NCBI GenBank assembly: GCA_035440445.1
Contig: DAORMJ010000005.1
Location: forward strand, 1-64,000
Length of the DNA: 64,000 bases
Origin: Ga0077548 sp035440445
GTDB lineage: Bacteria; Pseudomonadota; Alphaproteobacteria; Rhizobiales; Xanthobacteraceae
Direction of reading: 5' to 3'
The position numbers and the translations under genes are program-made. Shown piece after piece: positions 28,399-37,450 of the stretch (its first letter is position 1; every line of letters starts with the position of its first letter). A model generated the notes under the pieces. It ran no database searches and had not been told where the DNA came from. It saw only the letters and a program-made list of their open reading frames with translations.

Positions 28399-28623
28399 CT
28401 AGTCCGATTTCAGGGCGTCGCCATAGCCGGCTTCGGTCAAAAGCTGCATCGCGCGCCGTCTGTCGTCGTCGGGAACGAGGATGCGTCTTGGCAGGAAGCC
28501 GAGCGAACCTTCCATGACGCTCATGTTCTGGTCGGCCACGAAGCACACGATATCGGCGGACTTCAGCAGTGCCTCGATCGCGGTAATCAGAACGGCGTCA
28601 TTGGTGCGGACGATTTCCTGCAT
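28399..28623 (-). CDS. DUF2007 family protein
   Basis: A 74-residue protein with the small alpha-beta fold of DUF2007 (putative signal-transducing protein): MQEIVRTNDAVLITAIEALLKSADIV, then GFLPRRILVPDDDRRRAMQLL. Position between the glycosyltransferase and TrmN6-like genes, spacing 2-4 bases. Molecular role unknown. Confidence 0.88.
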   Translation of the reverse strand: MQEIVRTNDAVLITAIEALLKSADIVCFVADQNMSVMEGSLGFLPRRILVPDDDRRRAMQLLTEAGYGDALKSD

Positions 28624-28627
28624 CGCA

Positions 28628-29611
28628 CTAGCGTTCGTTGCCGGGCGCTGGATACGACAGATAGGTGAGCCGCTTCAATTCGCGGCGTCCGCGCGTCACC
28701 GTGTCGAGGATCAGTCCCGACATCAGCGACAGGAACGACAACAGCATCAGCGCGGTCGCGAGAATTGCGGTCGGCAGGCGCGGCACGAGGCCCGTCGCGA
28801 AATAGGTCTGGAACACCGGGATCGCGACCGCGATCGACATGACGAAGAAGAAGAACGAGACCAGCGAGAAGAACTGCATCGGCCGCTCGGTGCGAAACAG
28901 CTTGCCGATGGTCCAGAGGATGCGGATGCCGTCGCGATAGGTGTTCAGCTTCGACGTCGAGCCTTCCGGCCGCGCGTAATAGGGCGTTTCGATTTCCGCG
29001 ACCGGCATGCCGAGTTCGAGCGAATGCACGGTGAGTTCGGTTTCGATCTCGAAACCTGTCGAGAGCGCCGGGAAGGATTTCACGAAGCGGCGCGAGAACA
29101 CGCGATAACCCGAAAGGATGTCGGTGAAGCTCTTGCCGAAAATGCGTTTGACGAACTCGGTCAGCACCCAGTTGCCGAAGCGATGGCCCGGCCGGTAGGC
29201 AGCCTGTTCCTGATCGATGCGCGAGCCGACCACCATGTCGAGCTTCTCGGCCATCAGGGTCGCGATCATTCTCGGCGCGCTCGGCGCGTCATAGGTCGCA
29301 TCGCCGTCGATCATCACATAAACGTCGGCATCGACGTCGCCGAACATGCGGCGCACGACATTGCCTTTGCCTTGCCGGGTCTCGAGCCCGACGATCGCAC
29401 CGGCGGCCTTGGCCGCGGGAATCGTGCCGTCCTTCGAGTTATTGTCGTACACGTAGATTTCAGAAGTCGGCAGCGCGGCGCGGAACTGCTCGACCACGGT
29501 GCCGATCGCAGCCTCTTCGTTGTAGCAGGGCACGATCACCGCGATCTTCAGGCCTTGCGGCAGTGCGACGCGGGGGGCGCTTTCCGGCTTGTTGGCGCTC
29601 GGGGTGAGCAT
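28628..29611 (-). CDS. Family 2 glycosyltransferase with two C-terminal membrane helices
   Basis: A 327-residue GT-A glycosyltransferase of the dolichyl-phosphate mannose synthase type. The nucleotide-sugar site is visible as VIVPCYNEEAAIGTVVEQF and the metal-binding DxD-like MIDGDATYDA; SGYRVFSRRFVKSFP follows. The last 85 residues hold two membrane helices. Members move a sugar from a nucleotide donor to a polyprenyl phosphate or a surface glycan. It is divergent from the polyprenyl diphosphate synthase gene, which makes the lipid-carrier precursor, a plausible but unproven link. Confidence 0.9.
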   Translation of the reverse strand: MLTPSANKPESAPRVALPQGLKIAVIVPCYNEEAAIGTVVEQFRAALPTSEIYVYDNNSKDGTIPAAKAAGAIVGLETRQGKGNVVRRMFGDVDADVYVMIDGDATYDAPSAPRMIATLMAEKLDMVVGSRIDQEQAAYRPGHRFGNWVLTEFVKRIFGKSFTDILSGYRVFSRRFVKSFPALSTGFEIETELTVHSLELGMPVAEIETPYYARPEGSTSKLNTYRDGIRILWTIGKLFRTERPMQFFSLVSFFFFVMSIAVAIPVFQTYFATGLVPRLPTAILATALMLLSFLSLMSGLILDTVTRGRRELKRLTYLSYPAPGNER

Positions 29612-29732
29612 CGGTTCTCCAAAAAAATGGCGCCCGGTGGCGCCTCTCTATGCCGCAAGCGCATGCCGGGGGAAAGCGGCGACGCCATGGCGAGTTCCTG
29701 TGGCGGGTTGCTATCGGCAGGGGGCGCTCATT

Positions 29733-30770
29733 ATGGTGCGCCAAAACGGAGAGTTAGTCCTAGTGGCCGTCGTCCTGCCCTTCGAGGCACCAGAACCCTC
29801 GATCGAACGCCTGAGCAGCCTGGTTCGTTCCGATCTCGGAAAGGTCAACGAGCTGATTCTGAGCCGCACCGGCTCGGAAGTAACCATGATTCCCGAAGTC
29901 GCGAACCATCTGATCTCGTCGGGCGGCAAGCGGCTGCGGCCGATGCTGACGCTGGCGACCGCCGCGCTCTCGGAATATCGCGGCACCGGCCACATCAATC
30001 TTGCGGCTTCCGTCGAGTTCATGCACACAGCGACGCTCCTCCATGACGATGTCGTGGACGAAAGCGAGTTGCGCCGTGGCAAGCCTTCGGCGCGCATGGT
30101 CTGGGGGAATGAGGCGAGCGTGCTGGTCGGCGATTTCCTGCTCGGCCAGGCTTTCCGCATGATGGTCGAAGTCGGAAACCTGCGCGCGCTGGAAATTCTC
30201 TCGACCGCTGCTGCCGTGATCGCCGAGGGCGAGGTCATGCAGCTTGCGGCGGCAAAGAACCTCGACACCACCGAGGACGCTTATCTCGCGGTGATTCGCG
30301 CCAAGACCGCCGAACTCTTCGCGGCGGCCTGTGAAGTCGGTCCGGTGATTGCCGGACGGTCGAAGGCGGAGCAGGCGGCTTGCTGCTCGTTCGGCAACAA
30401 TCTGGGCATTGCTTTCCAGCTCGTCGACGACGCGCTCGATTACGGTGGCAGCCGCGCCAAGACTGGCAAGAACGTCGGTGACGATTTCCGCGAAGGAAAA
30501 ATCACGCTTCCCGTGATCCTGTCCTTCCGCCGCGGCAGCGAGAGCGAGCGGGTGCTCTGGAAGAAATGCATTCAGCAAGGCGAGATCGCGGACGGCGATC
30601 TAGAGCAGGCAATCGAGTTGATGAAGAAGCATCGCGCGATCGAAGACACCATCGAGCGAGCGCGCCATTACGGCGCGATTGCCAAAGATGCGCTCGCGAT
30701 CTTCCCGGAATCGAACGGCAAGCAGGCGCTTTTGGATGTCGTCGATTTCTGCGTTTCCCGCGCGCACTAA
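29733..30770 (+). CDS. Polyprenyl diphosphate synthase (octaprenyl/decaprenyl type)
   Basis: A 345-residue trans-prenyltransferase that builds the long side chain of ubiquinone from IPP. The first aspartate-rich motif is DDVVD at residues 105-109 (LLHDDVVDES), the second is LVDDALDY near 230; GGKRLRPML near 64 binds pyrophosphate. The ATG at 29733 with a CAGGGGG site is preferred; a longer reading adds 48 residues of poor quality. Chain length cannot be read with certainty; Hyphomicrobiales usually make Q10. It is convergent with ispE. Confidence 0.92.
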   Translation: MVRQNGELVLVAVVLPFEAPEPSIERLSSLVRSDLGKVNELILSRTGSEVTMIPEVANHLISSGGKRLRPMLTLATAALSEYRGTGHINLAASVEFMHTATLLHDDVVDESELRRGKPSARMVWGNEASVLVGDFLLGQAFRMMVEVGNLRALEILSTAAAVIAEGEVMQLAAAKNLDTTEDAYLAVIRAKTAELFAAACEVGPVIAGRSKAEQAACCSFGNNLGIAFQLVDDALDYGGSRAKTGKNVGDDFREGKITLPVILSFRRGSESERVLWKKCIQQGEIADGDLEQAIELMKKHRAIEDTIERARHYGAIAKDALAIFPESNGKQALLDVVDFCVSRAH

Positions 30771-30786
30771 CGTCAACCGTAGTTGA

Positions 30787-31662
30787 TCAGCGCAGCCTCG
30801 TCTGCATGACCCACCACTGCGGATAGCGCGACTTCACCACGCTCGCGCCTTCCTGCGCATGCGCGTCGTTCTCGTAGATTGCGAATACCGCCGAGCCCGA
30901 GCCGCTCATGCGCACAAGGAGCGCGTGATCGCTCACGCGCAGCGCTGCGTCTGCTTCGGCGATTTCGGGCGTCACCCGCCAGGCGGCTTGCATGAGATCG
31001 TTTCGCTGCCGCGCAAGAAAATCGAGAAACTGATCGTGCTCGAGCGGAATGTCTTTGGCATTGATCGGAACAAGCGGGGGCGCCGCGCTGTCGGCGTCGA
31101 AGGCGCGATAGACGGCGGGCGTCGCGGTCAACACGCCGGGCCATACCAGCACGGCCGCGAGTTCGGGGATGGGGACAGGCTCCGATAGCACCTCGCCGAT
31201 CCCCGAAATGATGCGCGCCGTTCGCGCGAGACACACCGGCACGTCGGCGCCGGTCGCTTCTGCTGCCGCGCGCAACCGCGCGTCGCTTGAATCGATCCCG
31301 TTTGCTTCCGCAATCAGGCGCAAGGCCGCCGCCGCGTCGGCCGAGCCGCCGCCGAGGCCGGCGCCGGCGGGCAGGTTCTTGGTCAGGTGAAACGAGCCGC
31401 CGCGAATGCCGGGAACGCGTTCGCGAATCGCGCGCGCCGCCTTGAGCACGAGATTTTGATCGGGGCTTCCTGCGGCGTTCGCAAACGGTCCTTCGACCCG
31501 GATCGTGAAGTCTTCTGCGTTCGCCGCAAGGGTAAGAGCGTCGCCGCAATCCGCAAAGGCAACGAGGCTTTCGAGCGGATGATAGCCGTCGGGACGCGGG
31601 GAACCGGCATGCAGGAAAAGGTTGACCTTCGCAGGGGCGGTCGGCAGTGGCGGCATGATCAA
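30787..31662 (-). CDS. ispE: 4-diphosphocytidyl-2-C-methyl-D-erythritol kinase
   Basis: Phosphorylates CDP-ME in the MEP route to isoprenoids. The 291 residues show the GHMP-kinase pattern: APAKVNLFLHAGSPRPDGYHPLESLV at the start with substrate residues, the ATP loop PAGAGLGGGSADAAA near 100, and MSGSGSAVFAIY near 255. The Met three codons in is an equally good start. dxs of the same pathway lies at 56587. Confidence 0.95.
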   Translation of the reverse strand: MIMPPLPTAPAKVNLFLHAGSPRPDGYHPLESLVAFADCGDALTLAANAEDFTIRVEGPFANAAGSPDQNLVLKAARAIRERVPGIRGGSFHLTKNLPAGAGLGGGSADAAAALRLIAEANGIDSSDARLRAAAEATGADVPVCLARTARIISGIGEVLSEPVPIPELAAVLVWPGVLTATPAVYRAFDADSAAPPLVPINAKDIPLEHDQFLDFLARQRNDLMQAAWRVTPEIAEADAALRVSDHALLVRMSGSGSAVFAIYENDAHAQEGASVVKSRYPQWWVMQTRLR

Positions 31663-31827
31663 TCCGGTTCAAGGTGTTCCAGGGGTATAAAGTGGCCCGT
31701 TCCCGCGGTCGATCCTGCCTTCGAATGCAGCTTCCGCTCTCCTTGCGATGGCCATGAATCGGGGGCATGGTGCGGCGCAAGCGCCCCGATGCGGTGCTTG
31801 TTTTCAGGCAAATAAAGGAGAGCGGCG

Positions 31828-33576
31828 TTGAAGGAACCTCGGTCCATTGCCCGGACTGCGACCAGGCTCGGTGCCGCCGTCGCGTTTTCCCTTTCGATGC
31901 TGTCGGCCGCGAACGCCCAAATTCCGCGTAGCTTCGAGCTGCGTTTCTCTTCCCATGCCGGCAGCTATCTGGCGGCCCGCGTCGCCGGTGCCGCGCGCGA
32001 TATGTCGGCGGCCTCGACTTTCTATCGTTCCGCGCTTCGCGCCGACCCGGCCAATGCCGACCTCATCGAACGCACCTTCCTCGTGACGCTGGCGAGCGGC
32101 CAGGTCGAGGAAGCCGTGCAGCTTGCCGAAAGCGTCGTCACTTTCGACAAGACCCATCGCATTGCGCGGCTTGCGCTTGCCGCGCGCGCCATCAAGGTGA
32201 ACCAGTTCGCGCAGGCGCGCGCCCATCTCACGCAGGCGGTGCAGGGGCCGATCGCCGATCTGACCGCGACGCTGCTTTCCGGCTGGGCCTGGTATGGCTC
32301 CGGCAACGTCAAGACGGCGGTCGCCCATATCGACAAGCTCTCCGGACCGGAATGGTACGCAGTCTTCAAGGATCTGCATGCCGGTCTGATGCTCGATCTC
32401 GCCAAACAGCGTAACGATGCGATCAAGCGGCTCGAGCGCGTGCGCTCCTTCGATCCGAATTCGCTTCGTAACATCGACGCTTATGCACGCATTCTTTCGC
32501 GCGCGGGCCGCACGGAAGAAGCCGAAAAGGCCTATGGCGAATTCTCGCGCTCGCTCGCGCGTCATCCGCTTGTCGATACGGCGGTCTCCGAACTCAAGGC
32601 CGGAAAAACGCTTGCACCGCTTGCAGCCAATGCTGCCGCCGGCGCATCCGAAGCGCTCTACGGTCTCGGCGCGGCGCTGAGCCAGCAGGGCGGCGAAGAT
32701 CTCGGCATGATCTACCTGCAGCTTGCGATCTATCTCAACCCCGAGCACCCGCTTGCACTGGTTGCCCTTGGCGATCTGTTCGAGACCCTGAAGAAGTATG
32801 ATCTTGCGATCGACACCTATGATCGCGTTCCGGACTCGTCTCCGCTTCGCCGCAAGGCCCAGATTCAGCGCGCCCTCAATCTCGACATTCTCGATAAGAA
32901 GGATGAGGCGCGCGAACGCCTCGCCGCGATCGTGCAGGACATGCCGAACGACATCGAAGGGCTGTTCGCCTACGGCAACGTGCTGCGCGCGAACAAGCGC
33001 TACACCGAAGCCTGCGATGTCTATACCCGGCTGCTCAAGGAAATGGGCGAGCCCAAGCGCGAACACTGGTCGATCTATTACTTCCGCGGCATCTGCTTCG
33101 AGCGCTCCAAGCAGTGGCCGCTCGCAGAGAAGGATTTACAGCAGGCATTGAAGCTGTTTCCCGATCAGCCACAGGTGCTGAACTATCTCGGCTATTCCTG
33201 GGTCGATCAGGGCATCAATCTCGACGAGGCGCTGGAGATGATCCGCAAGGCCGTCACGCTGCGGCCAAAGGACGGCTACATCATCGACAGCCTCGGCTGG
33301 GCTTATTACCGCCTCGGCCGCTATCAGGAAGCGACCGTCGAACTCGAACGCGCGGTCGAACTCACCCCCAACGATCCGACCATCAACGATCATCTGGGTG
33401 ACGTTTACTGGAAGACCGATCGCAAACTCGAAGCCCGCTTCCAGTGGAGCCATGCGCTCGAGATGAAGCCCGAGCCCGACGAACTCGAGAAGATCCAGCG
33501 CAAGCTGAAAGAGGGTCTGATCGAAAACCCTGCGCCGCCGCGCGCCGAAGACCCGAAGAACCCCGACAAGGGATAA
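31828..33576 (+). CDS. Exported tetratricopeptide-repeat protein
   Basis: A 582-residue protein with a signal peptide (about residues 1-30, ending ANAQIP) and many TPR-like helical pairs spanning about 40-560; the best repeats lie at about 430-540 (DLQQALKLFPDQPQVLNYLGYSW and two following). The start is TTG at 31828 behind an AAAGGAGA site. TPR proteins serve as scaffolds; this one is periplasmic or surface-attached. Conserved next to ispE in several rhizobia, from memory. Partner unknown. Confidence 0.88.
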   Translation: MKEPRSIARTATRLGAAVAFSLSMLSAANAQIPRSFELRFSSHAGSYLAARVAGAARDMSAASTFYRSALRADPANADLIERTFLVTLASGQVEEAVQLAESVVTFDKTHRIARLALAARAIKVNQFAQARAHLTQAVQGPIADLTATLLSGWAWYGSGNVKTAVAHIDKLSGPEWYAVFKDLHAGLMLDLAKQRNDAIKRLERVRSFDPNSLRNIDAYARILSRAGRTEEAEKAYGEFSRSLARHPLVDTAVSELKAGKTLAPLAANAAAGASEALYGLGAALSQQGGEDLGMIYLQLAIYLNPEHPLALVALGDLFETLKKYDLAIDTYDRVPDSSPLRRKAQIQRALNLDILDKKDEARERLAAIVQDMPNDIEGLFAYGNVLRANKRYTEACDVYTRLLKEMGEPKREHWSIYYFRGICFERSKQWPLAEKDLQQALKLFPDQPQVLNYLGYSWVDQGINLDEALEMIRKAVTLRPKDGYIIDSLGWAYYRLGRYQEATVELERAVELTPNDPTINDHLGDVYWKTDRKLEARFQWSHALEMKPEPDELEKIQRKLKEGLIENPAPPRAEDPKNPDKG

Positions 33577-33596
33577 CGATAACGAATCCGTGATCG

Positions 33597-33623
33597 GCGA
33601 TTCCCTAGCCTTTGGGGAATCGC
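33597..33623. promoter_or_regulatory. Inverted repeat before the LysR gene
   Basis: GCGATTCCC (33597-33605) and GGGAATCGC (33615-33623) are perfect complements around a 9-base spacer, 45 bases before the LysR start. It could be the regulator's own operator or the terminator of the TPR gene; no T-run follows on the plus strand. Confidence 0.5.
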
Positions 33624-33667
33624 AAAGCCATACTCCGGCACCTCCTCTAGAGTTGCCCGGATGCAAG

Positions 33668-34585
33668 ATGACTGAGATCGTTTGGGACGAGTTTCGTCTG
33701 GTCCGGGCAATTGCCGATGCCCGCTCGCTGGCAGGCGCCGCCGACGCGCTCGGGATCAATCACTCCACTGTTTTTCGCAGGCTCGGCGCGCTGGAAAAAG
33801 CGATCGGCGCACGCCTGTTCGAGCGCAGCCGCACTGGCTATGCGCCGACTGCCGCGGGCGAGAAGATGGTGGAGCTTGCAAACCGCATCGCGGATGAAAT
33901 CGTCGATCTGGAGCGCAAGATCACCGGCCAGGATTTGCGTCCGTCGGGCGATCTGCGCGTGACGACGAACGACACGTTGCTGGTGCATCTTCTTTCCGGC
34001 GTCTTCGTCGGCTTTCGCCGCGCTTATCCCGAAATTAATCTCGATATCGTCGTCGGCAACGAGCCGCTCAATCTTTCCCGCCGCGATGCGGATATCGCCG
34101 TGCGTGCGACCGAGCGCCCGCCGGAGAGTCTGATCGGCCGCAGGCTCGCAAGCATCCGCTGGGGAATTTACGCGGCAAGCGGCGAAGCGCCGAAAACCTT
34201 CACGGCGTCCGACGCGCGTCGCTACAACTGGATCGGTCTTTCCGACGGCATCGGCGGTCCGCGTCCGACCCGCTGGCTGATGGAACACGCCGGTCCCGAG
34301 CGGATCGTCTACCGGCTGAATACGGTGCTGGGGCTTGCCGAAGCGGTTGCGGCGGGCGGCGGCATGGCCCTGATCCCTTGCTTCATCGGAGCGGTGACGC
34401 CGGGCCTGACGAGAGTGGGATTTCCGGATCCGGAGATCGAAGCCGGTCTCTGGTTGCTCACGCACCCCGATTTGAAGAACACCGCGCGCGTGCGCGCCTT
34501 CATGGATTACACGGCGGCCGAGATCGGGAAGCGGCGCGGTCTGATCGAGTGCAGCAAGGAAGCGGCGCCGGCGAACGGCAAGTAA
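33668..34585 (+). CDS. LysR family transcriptional regulator
   Basis: A 305-residue DNA-binding regulator. The N-terminal winged helix-turn-helix (residues 1-62) reads WDEFRLVRAIADARSLAGAADALGINHSTVFRRLGALEKAIGARLFER, clearly LysR. The C-terminal effector domain follows from about 90. Targets are unknown; the gene is not divergent from an obvious operon. ATG 33668 preferred; a longer start adds 26 residues that do not resemble the family. Confidence 0.93.
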   Translation: MTEIVWDEFRLVRAIADARSLAGAADALGINHSTVFRRLGALEKAIGARLFERSRTGYAPTAAGEKMVELANRIADEIVDLERKITGQDLRPSGDLRVTTNDTLLVHLLSGVFVGFRRAYPEINLDIVVGNEPLNLSRRDADIAVRATERPPESLIGRRLASIRWGIYAASGEAPKTFTASDARRYNWIGLSDGIGGPRPTRWLMEHAGPERIVYRLNTVLGLAEAVAAGGGMALIPCFIGAVTPGLTRVGFPDPEIEAGLWLLTHPDLKNTARVRAFMDYTAAEIGKRRGLIECSKEAAPANGK

Positions 34586-34586
34586 C

Positions 34587-35015
34587 TTATTCGGTCTTTT
34601 GCGGCGCGCGGGTGCGCTTCGTGATCGTAGGCCTGCCCCCGCGCACGAAGTCGCAATACATGAAGCCCATGCCGGAGACGGCCCCGCGGAAGCTGTATTC
34701 GCTGGTCTTCGTCAGAATGAAGCAGGGCGAGAACGGCAGTCCCTTCAGGGTCGCGCAGATGCGCTCGCCGCTTTCATAAAGCGTATTGATGGGCAGGCGT
34801 ACGTGGCGCGTTGGGTCCTTGCCGGCAATGCGAATGGTTCCTGCCGCCGAGCCGTCGTTGTGAATGCGGCCGACGCCAGTGGTGCCGTCGAAGCACTGAT
34901 AGGAAAACAACTTGCCGGCGACGAAGGTGCGCGCCTGCTTCGCGCTCAGGCTCTCGGCCGACGCGGAGGACGCAAACAGGATTGCAGCAATCGCCAATAA
35001 GCCGGAGCGAATCAT
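34587..35015 (-). CDS. Exported protein of unknown function, conserved in rhizobia
   Basis: A 142-residue secreted protein. MIRSGLLAIAAILFASSASAES is a typical signal peptide, which fixes the start at 35015. The mature part has four cysteines, in FSYQCFDG, ERICATLKG, FSPCFILTK and FMYCDFVRG. It resembles proteins I have seen in Bradyrhizobium but I know no family name or role. Convergent with the LysR gene. Confidence 0.7.
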   Translation of the reverse strand: MIRSGLLAIAAILFASSASAESLSAKQARTFVAGKLFSYQCFDGTTGVGRIHNDGSAAGTIRIAGKDPTRHVRLPINTLYESGERICATLKGLPFSPCFILTKTSEYSFRGAVSGMGFMYCDFVRGGRPTITKRTRAPQKTE

Positions 35016-35089
35016 CGGATTGAACCCGCCAACACCCGTCGTGGGCAAGGAAGCGCAGAAATTGGCGCTTCTTGTCAAGTGAAACTCTA

Positions 35090-35138
35090 GAGCATGATCC
35101 CGAAAAGTGCGAAGCGGTTTTCGGAAAAGATCATGCTC
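35090..35138. repeat. Intergenic palindrome (family E)
   Basis: GAGCATGATC (35090-35099) and GATCATGCTC (35129-35138) enclose CCGAAAAGTG and GGTTTTCGG arms. This 49-base element, with the GAGCATGATC...GATCATGCTC ends, is scattered across many Rhizobiales genomes. Confidence 0.8.
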
Positions 35139-35198
35139 AATCAAATAGATAAGCGGCTAGTCTGATTCAACGCAGTTGAATTGGGCTAGCGTGAGACG

Positions 35199-36182
35199 CT
35201 AGCCGCCGACTTTGACCACCGTGCGTCCGCGGACCTGTCCCGCCAGAATTTTTGGCGCGAACCCGATCACGTCCTCGAGCGGTATTTCGGTGGTCATGGC
35301 CGCGAGCTTGCTGCGGTCGAGATCGGTGGCGAGCCGCTGCCATGCCTCGCGGCGGCGCGCTTGCGGACACATCACCGAGTCGACGCCGAGCAGCGAAACG
35401 CCGCGCAGGATGAAGGGCGCGACCGAAGCCGGAAGATCCATGCCCGCCGCCAGCCCGCAGGCTGCGACCGCGCCACCATATTTCGTCATCGACAGCACGT
35501 TCGCGAGCGTATGCGAGCCGACCGAGTCCACGCCGCCCGCGAAGCGCTCTTTGCCGAGCGGTTTTGCCGGTTGCGAAAACTCAGCACGGTCGATGATCTC
35601 GGAAGCGCCGAGCGACTTCAGATAGTCCGCTTCGCTGGCGCGGCCGGTCGATGCCGCGACCGTGTAGCCGAGCTTGGAAAGCACCGCGATCGCGACCGAG
35701 CCGACACCGCCGGCGGCACCGGTGACGACGATCGTGCCGTCGGAAGGCTTCACGCCCGCTTTTTCCAGTGCGATCACGCAGAGCATCGCCGTGTAACCCG
35801 CGGTGCCGATGGCCATAGCTTCACGTGTGGTCATGCCGGCGGGAAGCGCCACCAGCCAGTCGCCCTTCACGCGCGACTTCGCGCCATAAGCGCCGAGATG
35901 GGTTTCACCGGTGCCCCAGCCATTCAGGACGACGCTGTCGCCCGGCTTGAAATCCGGATGCGACGAGCTTTCCACTTTGCCGGCGAAGTCGATGCCGGGG
36001 ATCATCGGGAAGCGGCGCACGACCGGCGCTTTTCCGGTGATGGCAAGACCGTCCTTGTAATTGACGGTCGAATATTCGACCGCGACGGTTACGTCGCCAT
36101 CCATGAGTGCGGCTTCGTCGAATTGACCGAGTGCGGCGGGCTGGCCCTTTTCGGGCACCACGATGGCTTTGAATGTTCCCAT
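35199..36182 (-). CDS. acuI: Acrylyl-CoA reductase AcuI-like MDR oxidoreductase
   Basis: A 327-residue NADPH-dependent zinc-free medium-chain reductase of the YhdH/AcuI group; AcuI reduces acrylyl-CoA to propionyl-CoA. Motifs: STVNYKDGLAITGKAPVVRRFPMIPGIDFAGKV at the N-terminus, the Rossmann loop VTGAAGGVGSVAIAVL, and GVDSVMCPQARRREAW near the C-terminus, which is characteristic of the group. It is encoded downstream of two MFS transporters. Substrate in this organism is inferred. Confidence 0.85.
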   Translation of the reverse strand: MGTFKAIVVPEKGQPAALGQFDEAALMDGDVTVAVEYSTVNYKDGLAITGKAPVVRRFPMIPGIDFAGKVESSSHPDFKPGDSVVLNGWGTGETHLGAYGAKSRVKGDWLVALPAGMTTREAMAIGTAGYTAMLCVIALEKAGVKPSDGTIVVTGAAGGVGSVAIAVLSKLGYTVAASTGRASEADYLKSLGASEIIDRAEFSQPAKPLGKERFAGGVDSVGSHTLANVLSMTKYGGAVAACGLAAGMDLPASVAPFILRGVSLLGVDSVMCPQARRREAWQRLATDLDRSKLAAMTTEIPLEDVIGFAPKILAGQVRGRTVVKVGG

Positions 36183-36201
36183 AAGCGTTCCCTAATCGAA
36201 T

Positions 36202-37437
36202 TTACACGCTCGCCGCAACCGGACGCGCGACCGGCTTCTCGACGATCGGAATATTGATCAGCGCCGATACGATACCGAGCGCAATGGCGACATACCAGAT
36301 CGCGGTATAGGAGCCGCTGGCTTCGTACAGAACGCCGCCAAGCCAGACACCGAGGAAGCCGCCGACCTGATGGCTGAAGAAGGCAAGCCCCGCGAGCATG
36401 GTGAGCCAGCGCGTGCCGAACATCACGGCGATGATGCCTTGTGTCGGCGGCACGCTTGAAAGCCATAAGAGTCCGATGACCGCGCCGAAGATCATCGTAA
36501 CCACCGGCGAGGCCGGCACATTGATGAAGATCAGAATCGCGAGCGACCGCAGCGCATAGATCGCGGTGAGCATGTAGCGCTTCGGAAACCGGCTCGCGAG
36601 AAAGCCCGAGGTCAGCGAGCCGACGATATTGAACAGTCCGATGACGGCGAGCGTCCAGGCTCCGATCTCAACCGAGATGCCGCGATCGACCAGATAGGCA
36701 GGCAAATGCACCGTGATGAAGAAGAGTTGAAACCCGCAGGTGAAATAACCGGTGATGAGCAGGATATAGCTCTTGTGCCGGGTGGCTTCGCTCAGGGCCT
36801 GCCGCACCGATTGCGTGCCAGTATTCGCCGTATCCGCCGTCTCGCGCGGTCTGGCGAGCGCCAGCGAGAGCGGCATCGTCAGGAGCACGATGGCCGCGAA
36901 AATCAGCAGCGTCGTCTGCCAGTGCAGCATCGAATTCAGGCCTGCCGCGAGCGGCGAAAACAGGAACTGTCCGAATGAGCTCGCAGCCGTGCCGATGCCG
37001 AAGGAAAAGGTTCGCCACTCCGCGGGCAGGAGCTTTCCGAACGCGCCAATGATGATCGTGAAGCCGACGCCGGAAAGGCCGATCCCGATCAGCACGCCTG
37101 CGGAAAGAAACAACGCGCCCGCCGAGGTGGAATAGGCCATCATCGCGAGGCCTCCGGCATATAAAAGCGCGCCGCCGCAGATCACGAGCACCGCACCGAA
37201 GCGGTCGGCAATGGCGCCCGCAAACGGTTGCGCAGCACCCCACAGCAGCATCTGCAGCGCAATGGCGAAGGCGTAGATATCGCGGCTCCAGCCGTTCGCA
37301 GCCGTCATCGGCGGCAGGAACAGCCCGAGCGACGAGCGCGGTCCAAAACCGATCATCGCGATCAGGCAGCCAAACAGAATGATGATGGTGTAGGTACGCC
37401 AGCCTAGATCGCTGCGTTTGGCGGTGGGCGTTGTCAT
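36202..37437 (-). CDS. MFS transporter, paralogue 1
   Basis: A 411-residue 12-helix major facilitator. The start FGCLIAMIGFGPRSSLGLFLPPMTAANGW, the A-type motif GAIADRFGAVLVICGG between helices 2 and 3, and the LTSGFLASRFPKRYML copy between helices 8 and 9 are visible. It is closely related to the next gene upstream (37451-38713), with the same GFGPRSS and SHQVGGFLGVWLGG blocks, so the two arose by tandem duplication. It sits 19 bases upstream of acuI. Substrate unknown; a small organic acid is a guess. Confidence 0.88.
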   Translation of the reverse strand: MTTPTAKRSDLGWRTYTIIILFGCLIAMIGFGPRSSLGLFLPPMTAANGWSRDIYAFAIALQMLLWGAAQPFAGAIADRFGAVLVICGGALLYAGGLAMMAYSTSAGALFLSAGVLIGIGLSGVGFTIIIGAFGKLLPAEWRTFSFGIGTAASSFGQFLFSPLAAGLNSMLHWQTTLLIFAAIVLLTMPLSLALARPRETADTANTGTQSVRQALSEATRHKSYILLITGYFTCGFQLFFITVHLPAYLVDRGISVEIGAWTLAVIGLFNIVGSLTSGFLASRFPKRYMLTAIYALRSLAILIFINVPASPVVTMIFGAVIGLLWLSSVPPTQGIIAVMFGTRWLTMLAGLAFFSHQVGGFLGVWLGGVLYEASGSYTAIWYVAIALGIVSALINIPIVEKPVARPVAASV

Positions 37438-37450
37438 TGTTTTTCTGCGA

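Noticed and set aside
28481..30046. 521-codon plus-strand frame covering the glycosyltransferase
   Set aside because: Antisense to the glycosyltransferase and DUF2007 genes and low in hydrophobic order; no domain seen.
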